DNA from: Symsagittifera roscoffensis
Lineage: Eukaryota > Xenacoelomorpha > Acoela > Convolutidae
Direction of reading: 5' to 3'
Length of the DNA: 64,000 nucleotides
NCBI RefSeq assembly: GCF_963678635.1
Contig: NC_087065.1
Span: forward strand, 41,353,430 to 41,417,429
Shown here: positions 10,761 to 21,240 of the stretch, piece after piece
Layout: each line of letters opens with the position of its first letter
Position numbering within the stretch: the stretch's first letter is position 1
Made by a program: the position numbers and the translations under genes
Notes under the pieces: model-generated
Seen by the model: only the letters and a program-made list of their open reading frames with translations
Database searches by the model: none
What the model was told of the DNA's origin: nothing

Positions 10761-12565
10761 ACAGGGAACCTCTGGGAGGTCAAAAAATGGAAGTCCACCC
10801 TCGCCCTCCCTCTTTTCTATAGTACCCTCTCCCAATTTTCAAAGTTTTCCATGCAATTGTCTGGGGTCGTTGATGTTTGCATCAATTATTTTTTGTCATC
10901 TCTCTCGCTCTCTCTCTACACCAGCTATCGATTTGCAATTACTTCACGGCTGATTTTATTCATACACCATAACTGCGCTCGTGACTTCATGACAATTTTT
11001 AAATGGAGTTTTGTAAAGTTGGTAGTATTTACTCTTGCTCGTTTTTTTTTTAGGAAAAAGTTTGGCATAAAATTCATGTTCAATCCTAAACACGCTTTTT
11101 TCTACATGATAAACGGATATTTTTTTCGGATATTTATACGGAGCAAAACAATTGCAAATAATCATTCTGGTTTGTTTCAAAAAGGAGCTGAAAGGTTTGT
11201 TGTGAGAATTTTTGCAATAAAAAGCGTTAAAAAGCAGGGCCTTATAAGCTAGTTACCATTTTGTAGTAAAATATGTTGAAAAAAAATTTGGGAGTGCAAA
11301 AACATTTTTCCCTCAGTTCAACATGTTTATCAACGGCTAAAATTTTCAAAAAGAAACCGCATTAACTTGAATAAATTGATAGAAAAATCTTTTCATTAGA
11401 CCATGTAGCACTACTTTGCACATCGTAATCAAGTCATCGCTTTTTAATGATAGTCTGACGCAGGGGAAAAAACCATAATTGTTTTTTTTTTCATTCGTGG
11501 ATTACTGTTTTTGTTGCGTATTTTTGGAAATTGAAATTGAAGTGCGGTTAAATTGACAATTGTAAATCAAAAAGACCAATCTCCTGAATGATTTTGTCCT
11601 TTGTTTATAAAAAGCAGACAAAATGATGGGGGCAAGAATCAATTAATTTTGTTAAAAGCGAGCTATTTTTGTGCACTTGACCAAAAAGTAGACATTTTAT
11701 ATAATGTGTTTTTCAGTGACTTAGTATCCTCTGCGCTAACAACCCTCAAGTGACTTAACGAGAAAGATTGAATGATTTAAAAAGTTATCATATAAATTAG
11801 GCAAAATTGTACAGCGACCCCGAAAGCAAAATTGAGTCAGTTTCTCCTGCTTTTTTTCTGAGCTCATTCGCAGCTTGTACTGACATTTTGCGCAGAAACT
11901 TATACTAAATTTTAAACGGAACACTTCAAATTACTCTGTGATTGAAAAATGGTTAACGATGGTAGAAAAAAAATCCCACAATATTTCAAGCCGGGTTTTT
12001 TACGGTAATTAAACAAAAAAATTGAAAAACACAAGCCATAGTGCACCTGGACGGCAAAATGAAGGTTTAAAATCCGATACAGCGATTTGAATACTGGTAT
12101 TTTAATGTTGATTTTCTTTTGTGGGCTTACCTCTCTTCTTTTGAGTTTAATCTGATCCCTTGCACCTTATTTTTAACCCTGGTTTCATCAAAATTAAAAA
12201 ATGTCCAATTTTGACTGCTTAATGTGGTTACGGTTTCAGAAGTAGCCGAGACGCAGGTGAAATACACGGCCATTGCTATGCTGCTGGACTATAAAAAATA
12301 GGTCGATGAAGAGCAACAAAACACGCACTTACACTATGATTGTCGAAGAAACTGTTGAAGAGTAAAAAATATTACATGAAGAACCACCAGATGAAGATAT
12401 TTTTCAATTGTTATTATTTCACTATATTCTTGCCTGATCTGTTTTTTCATACAGTAGTTTAAGTTGTTTTCAAATGTAGTCGAGAAAGTCGAGACACCAA
12501 TTTTGGTTGAGAAGTCGGGAAATAAATCGAGCACCTCGACCAGGGCTTTCAAAAGTGGTCAAAAC
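10761..12565. other. duplicated flank of Ty3-B, unit 1
   Basis: This is AT-rich DNA shared with 17750-19552. It includes a CT-rich microsatellite at 10901-10918, a 164-codon plus-strand frame (10758-11252) broken in unit 2 by a T-run length change, and the disabled copy of the candidate exon (12240-12301). It ends with the left arm of the hairpin described at 19454-19673. Confidence 0.6.
12240..12362 (+). pseudogene. candidate terminal exon, disabled copy
   Basis: This is the same sequence as 19224-19348, but with one extra A in the run after GGACTAT. The extra base gives AAA AAA TAG, an early stop at 12299-12301. The comparison shows that one copy lost the frame after duplication, or that the frame never mattered. 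Confidence 0.3.
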
Positions 12566-13230
12566 AACTTCGTTTTAAATATTCGCTGGATATTGGGATG
12601 TGCTATTTTGTATATTTTATGAAGGAATCTAGTGAGTGGCTTGAGATCTTTTGGTAGGATGAGGTCGCTAGCCCCGTCATCAGATTTGTTTTCCATCGAC
12701 ATGTTTGAGGGTGTTGTTTTCGTTTTGTCCGTCGTTTGTAATTGACTGGGTTGGCCCGACGGGAATTTTTTAGGTCGTTCTCTGTGTCAATGGGAAATCT
12801 GAGTCGCTTCCTCTTTTCTTGCTCCGAGCTGATACGTTAGGTCTCGCAATATTTAGTTCTTCAAATTTGACTTCTTTTGAATCCAACATTTCTGGCCGGC
12901 TTGATCATCCTCCTAGGTCCCTCCGTAGAGTTATTGTATGGTCCGATTTCTTCTTTAAGCTCCTTTTGGTACGGAACATCTCCTTTTTCTCCCTGTTGGA
13001 CTTTTTTATAGATAAGGTTCTTACGCGATGGGATACTCTGTACGGGATTGCCTACAATTAGAAATTTTCGCTTCTCTGTGCGTGAGAGGGATTTCACTGG
13101 TAGAGCTCGAACTTCTTGAGACATCTGTGGTGGCTTTGGCCATATCGTATGGCGAGGAGGAGTCTTCGTTCAGGTGCCCATCCTCTATATCGTCCGATGC
13201 ATCCCAGTCATGTCGTCTGCCCCAACACAT
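12566..13230 (-). pseudogene. Ty3-B pol tail, copy 2
   Basis: The minus-strand frames 13021-13230 and 12861-13124 duplicate those at 9088-9297 and 8928-9191. The 3' end of the tail is removed by the junction at 12566. The product is hydrophilic with no recognisable domain. Confidence 0.5.
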
Positions 13231-13346
13231 GAATTTTCAACCCTTTTCTATGCAAAATAGCGTTTTTCACCAATGCAAGTTTTTTTGAACATGGACGTTT
13301 TAAGAGATTTTGCCAAATAGTTTTCGGTTTTCCACCAAAATGTGCT

Positions 13347-13870
13347 TCAAAAGGAGAGCAGTCTAGTGATTTTTGATATACAGTCCTTCAGCTTTTTAAA
13401 TATTTTTAGTAGAGCTATTTCTATAGGGTTTTGGTTTTTATTGTACAGGACTACAAGCCGTTCTTTAATTGTTTTAGTCAGTCGTTCAACTAGACCTGTA
13501 GCTCTATGGTCACCCACTGGGCTAAACATAACAACTATTTTTGTTCTTGGCAAAATTCTCAGACTTCTTTAGAAACAAATCCTCACTCTTGGTCCGTTTT
13601 AAAAATTCTAGGTGTTCCACGAAGGGCTAGGTAATTTCTAAGGAAGTTTACGACGGATTTTGCAGATGTGCTGGATGTTATTTGAGCTGAGGGAAATGTT
13701 GAGAAGGTATGAAGGTATATTAGACTTATAATAGTTTCCCAGCTTTAAAATGTCTTGTTTCCGGTCTTTTTCAAAAGCTTTTAAAATTTTCTTCAATACA
13801 AGGTCTTGTTTAGTGAGTAACGCCATGATTTTTGAATCAAAAATTTTGGGCCACGAGAATGGGAATAAAT
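13347..13870 (-). pseudogene. Ty3-B integrase core, copy 2
   Basis: The frame 13347-13553 has SPVGDHRATGLVERL, in which the Glu belongs to the catalytic triad, and ends in a positively charged stretch. The preceding part of the core (PSAQ.. to TDQE) is encoded at about 13590-13790 in another frame. The H2C2 zinc-binding region expected upstream (13870-14500) is too decayed to identify. Confidence 0.7.
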
Positions 13871-14468
13871 TATGTTTATAATAGACTTAGAACTTTTTTT
13901 CGTTGTTATACGTCTGGTCTGTAGATGTACCCGACGGGTAGTAAGAATTGGGTAGAAAATACGGGCATTTATTTACAATTGGGTTTTCAGTTTATCAATT
14001 AAATCTTATTTGTTCAGACATATCCTTGGGAACTTTGTACTTTTTCGAAAACTCGACTGCTTGACAGAATGGAATGCAGCTTTCTGTACGCGAAGTGAAA
14101 ATTTTGTTACACTGAAACTTTAGAATGCGCAAATAAAGTTTGCAAATTTTCTGCAGCATTCTCAAGTCTTTTCTGACTTTCAGATTCTTGTCAGTTCAGT
14201 TTGTTAATTGCTTGACCAATCACGCTGCTGTATTTTGAGTCATGAGATACCGTTTGTTAAGAAAATTTGTCCGTAATTTGAGAATGGTAACATCTAGGCA
14301 TCGAGTTTCCAAAGCCTAGTGGGAAGCTAATTTGATTAACAGAGGCGATAACGAATTTTTTGTTTACATAAGAAACTGGTACGGGGTCGCCCGATGGGTG
14401 TCTAGATAAATAATCCATAAACTCCATTACCTTACCCGGGAAAAAATCGACCGTGAAATCGACTGGTA

Positions 14469-14520
14469 AAAGCTTATCTGCCCAACGGGTGAGGCAAGCT
14501 TATCTTCCCAACGGGTGAGC
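14469..14520. repeat. 26-bp tandem duplication in Ty3-B
   Basis: GCTTATCTGCCCAACGGGTG is followed by GCTTATCTTCCCAACGGGTG. Two adjacent near-identical units lie just downstream of RNase H. Confidence 0.7.
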
Positions 14521-14529
14521 TGTCTTTGT

Positions 14530-14796
14530 CTATTTATCGTCTTTTAGCGCTCCGATTTGAGCATTTTGGTCGGTTAGAGCAGAAAATTGCTGATTCAAAA
14601 GGCAAATTTCAATATGATCTAGTGCCCAAACTAAACTCAACAATTCGAATTCGTTAGTGTTGTATTTTAGTTCGGCTATATTAAGGAATCTACTCGCGAA
14701 TGCTACTGTTTTCCAAACTTCCCTATAGTCTTGCTCGAGGCATGGGCCCAATCCTATGTGTGGACCATCACCTTTTACTTTTTTTAAGTTTGACAA
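14530..14796 (-). pseudogene. Ty3-B RNase H domain
   Basis: The frame of 88 codons contains FASRFLNIAELKYNTNEFEL, the block around the catalytic Glu of Ty3/gypsy RNase H, followed by LVWALDHIEICLL and a degraded TDQ block where TDHK is usual. The first catalytic Asp segment lies in the frame upstream. It overlaps the RT frame by 29 bp in a different frame, so a frameshift has separated the two domains. Confidence 0.75.
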
Positions 14797-15340
14797 CGAA
14801 GTGATGGTTTGTCACTGAATTACAAATTCCTAGCCTATTTTTTTCGAACGCAACGAGATGTACATCTGACCAATTTAACTGTTTTTTCTGCATTAACTCT
14901 CTAAACGGTGTAGATATGGATGCTAGGTTTTGGATGAATTTGTTAATTTGATTGATTGAGCCCATTAACGATCTTATATCCTTGATACATTTTGGTTCTT
15001 TTAAATTCCAGATTGCATCGGTTTTATTAACTAAGAGAATAGTTCCCTTTGCATCGATTTTAAATCTCAACCACTCTATGTTATGGGTCAAAAATTTAAA
15101 TTTCTCCCTATTTATGGCTATTTCTTCATCTTCCAAGGTTCTTAGAACGTCAGCGAACAATTTACAATGTTCATTAGCGCTACCTACTTTAGCGATTAAA
15201 ATATCGTCTAGAAAACAGTGTAACGTCGGTACTTTTTCAGTCCAGTGGTCCATAATACGTTGGAACTCATTCGGCATATCAACATATCCATAATATCTTG
15301 TTTTAAAACAATATGAGCCGGTAACGTCTCCTCTCATCAT
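14768..15340 (-). pseudogene. Ty3-B reverse transcriptase, palm and thumb part
   Basis: The 190-codon frame begins in the middle of RT. It shows MPNEFQRIMDHW, the F-[LIV]-DD active-site box as HCFLDDILIA, then FLTHNIEWLRFKI and RSLMGSINQINKFI, all in the canonical order of Ty3/gypsy RT. The N-terminal fingers are in other frames upstream (15490-15693). Homologous blocks of Ty3-A are at 44495-44869. With no start near the fingers and frameshifts on both sides, this is a relic. Confidence 0.85.
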
Positions 15341-15489
15341 GTTAAAATTGCATTGATTTCTCGCTTTTCTTGATAGTGATATTTAACTATTTGCATATTT
15401 AAGTCAAAAGATGAAAACCTGTTTTTGTATTCGTCATGGCCGCTAGTTGTTAAGGCGACGTTATCAATTAGTTCGAACAAAGTAGACAT

Positions 15490-15693
15490 TTAATATCTGT
15501 TGTAGAATATCTGTTTATTAAGTAGTTTTGAATTCATTGCCCCTGTATTTGACCGGTCCTTTTTTAATGTTTTGACGATAGGGGATATGAAGCAATCTTC
15601 TGGACATCTAAACAATGTTTCTATATGCCGCTCACTGAGTAACTGATCGATACATAGCTTAACTTTGAGTCGCAGGTGTATTGGTATACGCAT
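15490..15693 (-). pseudogene. Ty3-B RT fingers fragment
   Basis: HLRLKVKLCIDQLLSERHIE, then CFISPIVKTLKKD, matches the start of Ty3/gypsy RT (compare ISLQNKVDKEIHRLINEGRI in Ty3-A, 45198-45416). The catalytic LD block that should follow is in the broken stretch 15341-15489. Confidence 0.6.
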
Positions 15694-15786
15694 GCCTTAT
15701 ACTTATATTGGTTTTTATAGTTGTTTGAAGTATGTAGTTAAAATGAAATGTTTTGATAGTTTAGATTTATACATTTTGAAGTCGCG

Positions 15787-15978
15787 TTAAAGTGGTGTGT
15801 CGGGAAATTGACAAGGCTGCGTGTCAGACTCAAAAATTATCTGTTTTACTTCTATTCCAACGGGTGTTTTTCTCGGGATAGTCAGTTTGTCTGATACTGT
15901 GGGTGGTGAGATACTGTGCTGATCTTGCTTCTGTGAGATCTTTATCCCCAGGTTCGGTAGTATATCACTGCCTAGCAA
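15787..15978 (-). pseudogene. Ty3-B protease C-terminal part
   Basis: LGSDILPNLGI at the start corresponds to the conserved I-[IL]-G-x-[DN] block of retroelement aspartic proteases (ILGRNLM in Ty3-A). The active-site D-[ST]-G lies upstream, in the region 16100-16250, where no clean frame survives. Confidence 0.55.
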
Positions 15979-16343
15979 ACTTCTTTCTGCCCCTTCGGTG
16001 ACAAAAAATTGTTGGTCCTTGGCTTTCTATACTTTCTGTTGTATCCTCACTATGACTTATCCAACGATTTTTATCGTGCTTCGAAAACGATTATAGGCTT
16101 TTTTCGTGGTATCGTCAACTGCTTAGATTCGTAGAAATTTGTCTCTTATCTTGAGTTCCTGAAGTAAAATTTTTTCATAACCAAAACTCGACTGGCTGAG
16201 TCAATTTGTAATTCAGTTATGTATGGATTAAACTTAGCATTGATACCATTAGTCTCTTCTTCAGTTCGAGTCATTTGCGGGAAAATAATGTTCTAATTCC
16301 CCTTCGATACTGTTTTTATTAGCGATCACTTGGTTATCATTGT

Positions 16344-16800
16344 CTATAGTTGAGACCAACAAATTTCTAAATCTACTTCAAACTCGGAGTTGTCCTGTGG
16401 GATATTTCGGTGGATTTCTTGTTCGGATAATTTTGCACTTGGCGCCACAACATTGGATTGTGCTTTGGCTGAACTTCTGCAAGGCTTACTGAATTGACCT
16501 TTACGACCGCAGTTGCTACAATTTTTTCTCTCTTGCATGACAAGATGTAAGTTGTCCCTTTTGAAATGTTGGCCAAAATTTCTACATTTAAAATTTTCTA
16601 CATTTACTACTTTCTATTTAAAATTGGCTCATTTTTTACATGATTTGTTTTTTGCACAGAATTATTTACAGGGAGTTTTATGTACTGTTGATGTTTTTTC
16701 GTGCCTTCTTCATGAACTAATGCATAGGCTAAAATATTTTCTGAAGTCAGATATTCATTACCCGACTTTTTCCGGATTTCCACCTTCCTCACCTTGTTAA
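16344..16800 (-). pseudogene. Ty3-B gag C-terminal region with altered zinc knuckle
   Basis: The frame 16344-16538 has CSNCGRKGQFSKPC, a CX2CX4-x-X4C knuckle in which Gln replaces the zinc-binding His. The frame 16607-16792 (LTSENILAYALVHEEG) corresponds to LPEEVYRIALSYERGE of Ty3-A gag. The pieces lie in different frames. The His to Gln change would be expected to weaken zinc binding and RNA packaging. Confidence 0.65.
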
Positions 16801-17019
16801 TAAAATATCTCTGACTAGTTCAGTCTCTAGATCACCCAGTTTACATTTTTTGCAAGCTCTGAAAAGACTTCATGAAATTTTTTAGTGACTCATGATTTTC
16901 TGTCTCCGACCGAAGCATTTATATCTTTCATAAGTCAGGTTCGTAGTTATAGTGAAAGTGTTTTTTTTAATCGTTCTCAGAATTCTGCAAAATTTGTATC
17001 AAGTACTTTTTTCAAGGTT

Positions 17020-17411
17020 TTTGTGTGCAAAGCATTTTTGTCCTTCTTTACCAAGTGCTAGGTATAATTGTGATTTTAACTTTTTACCAATGTGACCAAA
17101 TTGTAGGCCTTTAAGTTTTGCGTTGTCTTTTGCTTTCTTCCTTTGCACTTCTTCGTTGTAGGCTTATCAAACTTGTTCGTTTCTTTCCTTTTTTACCGCC
17201 CGACGGTTTGATCGTCGGAAGGCTCCGTTGTTTCTGAGACAGGGTAAGTTATTTTGGGTCTCGATGGTGTGTTAATCACATCTTCGATATCCACAGAAGC
17301 TTTAGCAATGATTTTCATATGAAACTTTTCAGCCTCTTTTTCCCAATCTTGATAGTTTTTGCTAGATGCGTTGTTCAAAGAACTCGAGATCTCGTAGGTT
17401 TGACTGCGCCA
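17020..17411 (-). pseudogene. Ty3-B gag N-terminal region, copy 2
   Basis: The frame 17193-17378 begins in NNASSKNYQDWEKEAEKFHM. Upstream the ATG at the LTR/primer-binding-site junction (complement of 17410-17412) opens a short frame MAQSNLRDLEFFEQRI before a stop. A one-base shift connects it to the longer frame. The KSQLYLALG-like block of copy 1 is recognisable at about 17030-17080 with changes. Confidence 0.6.
17401..17411 (-). other. Ty3-B primer-binding site, copy 2
   Basis: TGGCGCAGTCA on the minus strand follows the LTR end with no spacer. It is complementary to a tRNA 3' end TGACTGCGCCA. The same first eight bases occur in Ty3-A. Confidence 0.7.
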
Positions 17412-17750
17412 TGTTAAAAAATCAGGTTGATCCTAATAAAAGGGGTAATAGACGAAGACAACAGCGGTGTTCTCAAACAAGGACTATTTTGAGACTTAAA
17501 AGATGCGGGTTCTCTACTAAACTAACTAGAAGACTTTAAACTAAGACTAGATTAAAAGACGTCGGGTAAGCTAACTAAGCTAGATAAAAGATACACTCAG
17601 TTAAAAAGTTTAATTGAGAATTGGTATCATAAAACATACCACTGAAAAAAACATCAGTTGTGCCAAAAGCCGATGTGCTTTTGGCAGGTATTTATCTAAT
17701 TCAAAATTAGAACGTAAACATCCTAGAGGTTAAAAGATCACTTTTGACAG
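17412..17750 (-). repeat. Ty3-B 5' LTR, copy 2 (outer edge uncertain)
   Basis: The inner edge is at TGTTAAAAAATC on the plus strand. The outer edge is unknown, for the same reason as in copy 1. Confidence 0.4.
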
Positions 17751-19223
17751 GGAACCTCTGGGAGGTCAAAAAATGGAAGTCCACCCTCGCCCTCCCTCTT
17801 TTCTATAGTACCCTCTCCCAATTTTCAAAGTTTTCCATGCAATTGTCTGGGGTCGTTGATGTTTGCATCAATTATTTTTTGTCATCTCTCTCGCTCTCTC
17901 TCTACACCAGCTATCGATTTGCAATTACTTCACGGCTGATTTTATTCATACACCATAACTGCGCTCGTGACTTCATGACAATTTTTAAATGGAGTTTTGT
18001 AAAGTTGGTAGTATTTACTCTTGCTCGTTTTTTTTAGGAAAAAGTTTGGCATAAAATTCATGTTCAATCCTAAACACGCTTTTTTCTACATGATAAACGG
18101 ATATTTTTTTCGGATATTTATACGGAGCAAAACAATTGCAAATAATCATTCTGGTTTGTTTCAAAAAGGAGCTGAAAGGTTTGTTGTGAGAATTTTTGCA
18201 ATAAAAAGCGTTAAAAGCAGGGCCTTATAAGCTAGTTACCATTTTGTAGTAAAATATGTTGAGAAAAAATTTGGGAGTGCAAAAACATTTTTCCCTCAGT
18301 TCAACATGTTTATCAACGGCTAAAATTTTCAAAATGAAACCGCATTAACTTGAATAAATTGGTAGAAAAATCTTTTCATTAGACCATGTAGCACTACTTT
18401 GCACATCGTAATCAAGTCATCGCTTTTTAATGATAGTCTGACGCAGGGGAAAAAACCATAATTGTTTTTTTTTTCATTCGTGGATTACTGTTTTTGTTGC
18501 GTATTTTTGGAAATTGAAATTGAAGTGCGGTTAAATTGACAATTGTAAATCAAAAAGACCAATCTCCTGAATGATTTTGTCCTTTGTTTATAAAAAGCAG
18601 ACAAAATGATGGGGGCAAGAATCAATTAATTTTGTTAAAAGCGAGCTATTTTTGTGCACTTGACCAAAAAGTAGACATTTTATATAATGTATTTTTCAGT
18701 GACTTAGTATCCTCTGCGCTAACAACCCTCAAGTGACTTAACGAGAAAGATTGAATGATTTAAAAAGTTATCATATAAATTAGGAAAAATTGTACAGCGA
18801 CCCCGAAAGCAAAATTGAGTCAGTTTCTCCTGCTTTTTTTCTGAGCTCATTCGCAGCTTGTACTGACATTTTGCGCAGAAATCTATACTAAATTTTAAAC
18901 GGAACACTTCAAATTACTCTGTGATTGAAAAATGGTTAACGATGGAAGAAAAAAAATCCCACAATATTTCAAGCCGGGTTTTTTACGGTAATTAAACAAA
19001 AAAAATTGAAAAACACAAGTCATAGTGCACCTGGACGGCAAAATGAAGGTTTAAAATCCGATACAGCGATTTGAATACTGGTATTTTAATGTTGATTTTG
19101 TTTCGTGGGCTTACCTCTCTTCTTTTGAGTTTAATCTGATCCCTTGCACCTTATTTTTAACCCTGGTCTCATCAAAATTAAAAAATGTCCAATTTTGACT
19201 GCTTAATGTGGTTACTGTTTCAG
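17751..19223. other. duplicated flank of Ty3-B, unit 2
   Basis: This non-coding AT-rich DNA is shared with 10761-12239. The long plus-strand frame seen in unit 1 is split here (17744-18037 and 18021-18230) by a shorter T run, which argues against it being a gene. Confidence 0.55.
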
Positions 19224-19348
19224 AAGTAGCCGAGACGCAGGTGAAATACACCGCCATTGCTATGCTGCTGGACTATAAAAATAGGTCGATGAAGAGCAAC
19301 AAAACACGCACTTACACTATGATTGTCGAAGAAACTGTTGAAGAGTAA
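19224..19348 (+). CDS. candidate terminal exon of an unidentified gene
   Basis: A pyrimidine-rich acceptor-like sequence (TTACTGTTTCAG) is followed by 40 open codons ending in TAA. The local composition is clearly richer in G+C than the surroundings, and codons look gene-like (VKYTAIAMLLDY, then IVEETVEE at the end). An AATAAA occurs about 155 bp downstream (near 19505). I do not recognise the protein. No upstream exon is evident. The duplicate at 12240 carries a frameshift. It could be a captured host exon or chance: 40 open codons alone are weak evidence. Confidence 0.3.
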
Positions 19349-19453
19349 AAAATATTACATGAAGAACCACCAGATGAAGATATTTTTCAATTGTTAATAT
19401 TTCACTATATTCTTGCCTGATCTGCTTTTTCATACAGTAGTTTAAGTTGTTTT

Positions 19454-19673
19454 CAAATTTGGTCGAGAAAGTCGAGACACCAATTTTGGTTGAGAAAGTC
19501 GGGAAATAAATCGAGCACCTCGACCAGGGCTTTCAAAAGTGGTCAAAACAACAAGCAGGAGAATGCTTGTTGTTTTGACCTCTTTTAAAAGCCCGCGTCG
19601 AGTTGCTCAATATATGACCCGGCTTTCTCGACGGTCATATTTGGTATGTCTCGACTTTCTCGACCAAATTTAG
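19454..19673. repeat. 220-bp imperfect hairpin rich in TCGA motifs
   Basis: The arms of about 100 bp pair imperfectly: CAAATTTGGTCGAGAAAGTC at the left matches the reverse complement of the right end. The centre is a perfect 17-bp stem GGTCAAAACAACAAGCA (19541-19557) with a six-base loop and its complement at 19564-19580. The right edge of tandem duplication 1 lies in this central stem. Unit 1 keeps only the left arm (up to 12567). Confidence 0.9.
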
Positions 19674-19706
19674 GTATCTTTCAACCTTCTCGGCCAAAAT
19701 TGTTTG

Positions 19707-19789
19707 TTTCGACTGTGCTCGACTTATGTTTCGACAATGATCGACCTTTGTTTCGACTGTGCTCGGCCTATGTTTCGACTCTATCGACC
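19707..19789 (+). repeat. 22-bp tandem repeat, 3.8 units
   Basis: The units begin TTTCGACTGTGCTCGACTTA and repeat at 19707, 19729, 19751 and 19773 with substitutions. They share the TCGAC motif with the adjacent hairpin, so the array and hairpin probably form one structure. Confidence 0.8.
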
Positions 19790-19884
19790 AAAATAAGTCA
19801 AAATGAGGTCTCTAAAGTGTTGGACAGAATATTGTGAAATCACTTGAAATATTGAAAACGACGGTGATTACTCAGTCAGCCCTA

Positions 19885-19990
19885 AAACATAACAACTCTG
19901 CTCGTATCAGTGCAAAGCTCTGAATATTCCGATGCCCTTTAATTGGTCTCGAATAACTCTTGGTAAATTGAAATTTGGCAAAGCTATGAA
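19885..19990 (-). repeat. family H-related end (subtype with ACTGGTCTC)
   Basis: CTGCTCGTATCAGTGCAAAG, then GAATATTCCGATGCC, is the reversed 3' end of family H with a decayed hairpin. The inner sequence (AATTGGTCTCGAATAACT) differs from H and matches 21030 and 26580. Confidence 0.6.
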
Positions 19991-20974
19991 TTTTCGGCCG
20001 GAAAATTTAACAATTAAGGGAGCCCGGTCTTTATTTAGTCAACCTTGTATTCATACTCGACAGCAAGCAGACAAAAACTATATTAACCAATTAGAATCGA
20101 GATGGGAAAGCAAACTTACGAAATAGCTATTACTAATTATTAATTTCTTTCTTACCTCGATTCTGATTGGTTAATATATTATGTGTCTGCGATTATCTGC
20201 GGATGTCTAGATATTGCTACGTAACCAAATTAGCTATTTGATTCGTGTATGGAGGCAGCTATACTAACACCAATTAGGTGCCTAAATTCAATTGTAAACA
20301 ATTTTAGAGTGCGGGATAAAAAAAACCAAGCAAATTTAGGCATAAACATGGGCAGGTTACTTTAGTAGTGAGCACGCTCGGCAGCTGGCCGAATGCAGAG
20401 CAAAATATTGATCGTCCGAGATACTAGAGTTTTGTAAAAGGGTCTGAATAAAAAAAAATCATGCCGACTATATATGATCCTAACTTTCTTCGAAATTCGG
20501 AACCTCAAAGACGTGAAGAAAAGCAAAAACACAGTTATGGCAACGCCCTGAATTTTCCGAGAGTCATTTAATGTCTACGGAACAGTGTTCGATCTAGAGA
20601 AATTTATAAAAAATTTTTTAAAAAGATGAACTTTTTTTTAAATTTTTTTTTCGAAAACCCTTCCACCACACGCTATAATAGCAAAGTATGTAGCAAATTA
20701 ATAAATAGAACCAACAGCACGCCTCAACTCAAATTGAAACAAGTTCTCAGATGGAGTAAAACTAACTCTGATTAGGCAAAAAAGCACGAACTTCCTGCGG
20801 TAATTAGCACAATTGGCCGAATTGGCAACATTTAAGTCCTCATAATTTTATGAAAAGCACAAGAAATCTCTGTAGAAGCTTGCACTCAAGACAACAACAC
20901 CTTGCGGATGATTTTTTTAAAAATTCGGTCTAAAAATGCTGGATGAAGATCCGAAATTTTGTCTGGAGAAAAAA
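19991..20974. other. unassigned AT-rich DNA
   Basis: No RNA gene, repeat family or credible coding frame was recognised. The 64-codon frame at 19932 is taken as chance. Confidence 0.35.
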
Positions 20975-20975
20975 T

Positions 20976-21240
20976 TAGGGCAGCTCGAATCAGGGCAGAG
21001 CCCTGACTGTTCCGACTGCGCTTTAACTGGTCTCAAATACATTTTGGCAATTGAAACATTGTCAAAATTTTAAATTTAAGCTGATAATATCATGTTTTAA
21101 GTGGTAAAATTTGAGAGTCATGTATGGGATTGAAATGACGAGTTAGCTTGCTTCAATTCAATTTAGAACGACTTTCCAGATCGGAATATTTTGCGACGCG
21201 TGAAACTATAAAACTATAAAATGAGCAGTTAAGCGCGACT
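20976..21240 (-). repeat. family H-related element, ACTGGTCTC subtype
   Basis: It begins with CAGGGCAGAGCCCTG (hairpin) and TGTTCCGACTGCG, then TTTAACTGGTCTCAAATACA. The interior is unlike family H but matches 26580-26720 (CAATTCAATTTAGAACGACT against CAATTGAATTTGGAACAACT). It shows that the same end is attached to different bodies. Confidence 0.65.

Larger units (their letters stand above)
8633..12565. repeat. tandem duplication 1, unit 1 (shortened)
   Basis: This is a direct repeat of 12566-19552 with a clean junction: ...GGTCAAAACAAC of unit 1 runs straight into TTCGTTTTAAATATTCG, the start of unit 2. Three bases (AAC) are shared at the join. Unit 1 is 3,933 bp long because 3,062 bp of Ty3-B pol (13944-17005 of unit 2) are missing, with AGTA at both deletion edges. 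Confidence 0.9.
12566..17750 (-). mobile_element. Ty3/gypsy element Ty3-B, long decayed copy
   Basis: Read on the minus strand the order is 5' LTR (from about 17750 to 17412), primer-binding site, gag, protease, RT, RNase H, integrase and charged tail. The tail is cut at 12566 by the tandem-duplication junction, so there is no 3' LTR. This order (RT and RNase H before integrase) and the FLDD active site define the Ty3/gypsy class. Every gene is interrupted. Protein similarity to Ty3-A at 40-57 kb is clear in gag, RT, RNase H and integrase but far from identical, so the two are distinct families of one lineage. Confidence 0.85.
12566..19552. repeat. tandem duplication 1, unit 2 (long)
   Basis: This is a direct repeat of 8633-12565, 6,987 bp long. 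It keeps the full middle of Ty3-B that unit 1 lacks. Its right edge falls within the loop-proximal arm of a long hairpin. Differences from unit 1 are scattered substitutions and homopolymer changes. Confidence 0.9.

Noticed and set aside
10758-11252. 164-codon open frame on the plus strand
   Set aside because: The near-identical duplicate at 17744-18230 is split by a T-run length change. The residue content follows AT-rich composition and no motif is present.
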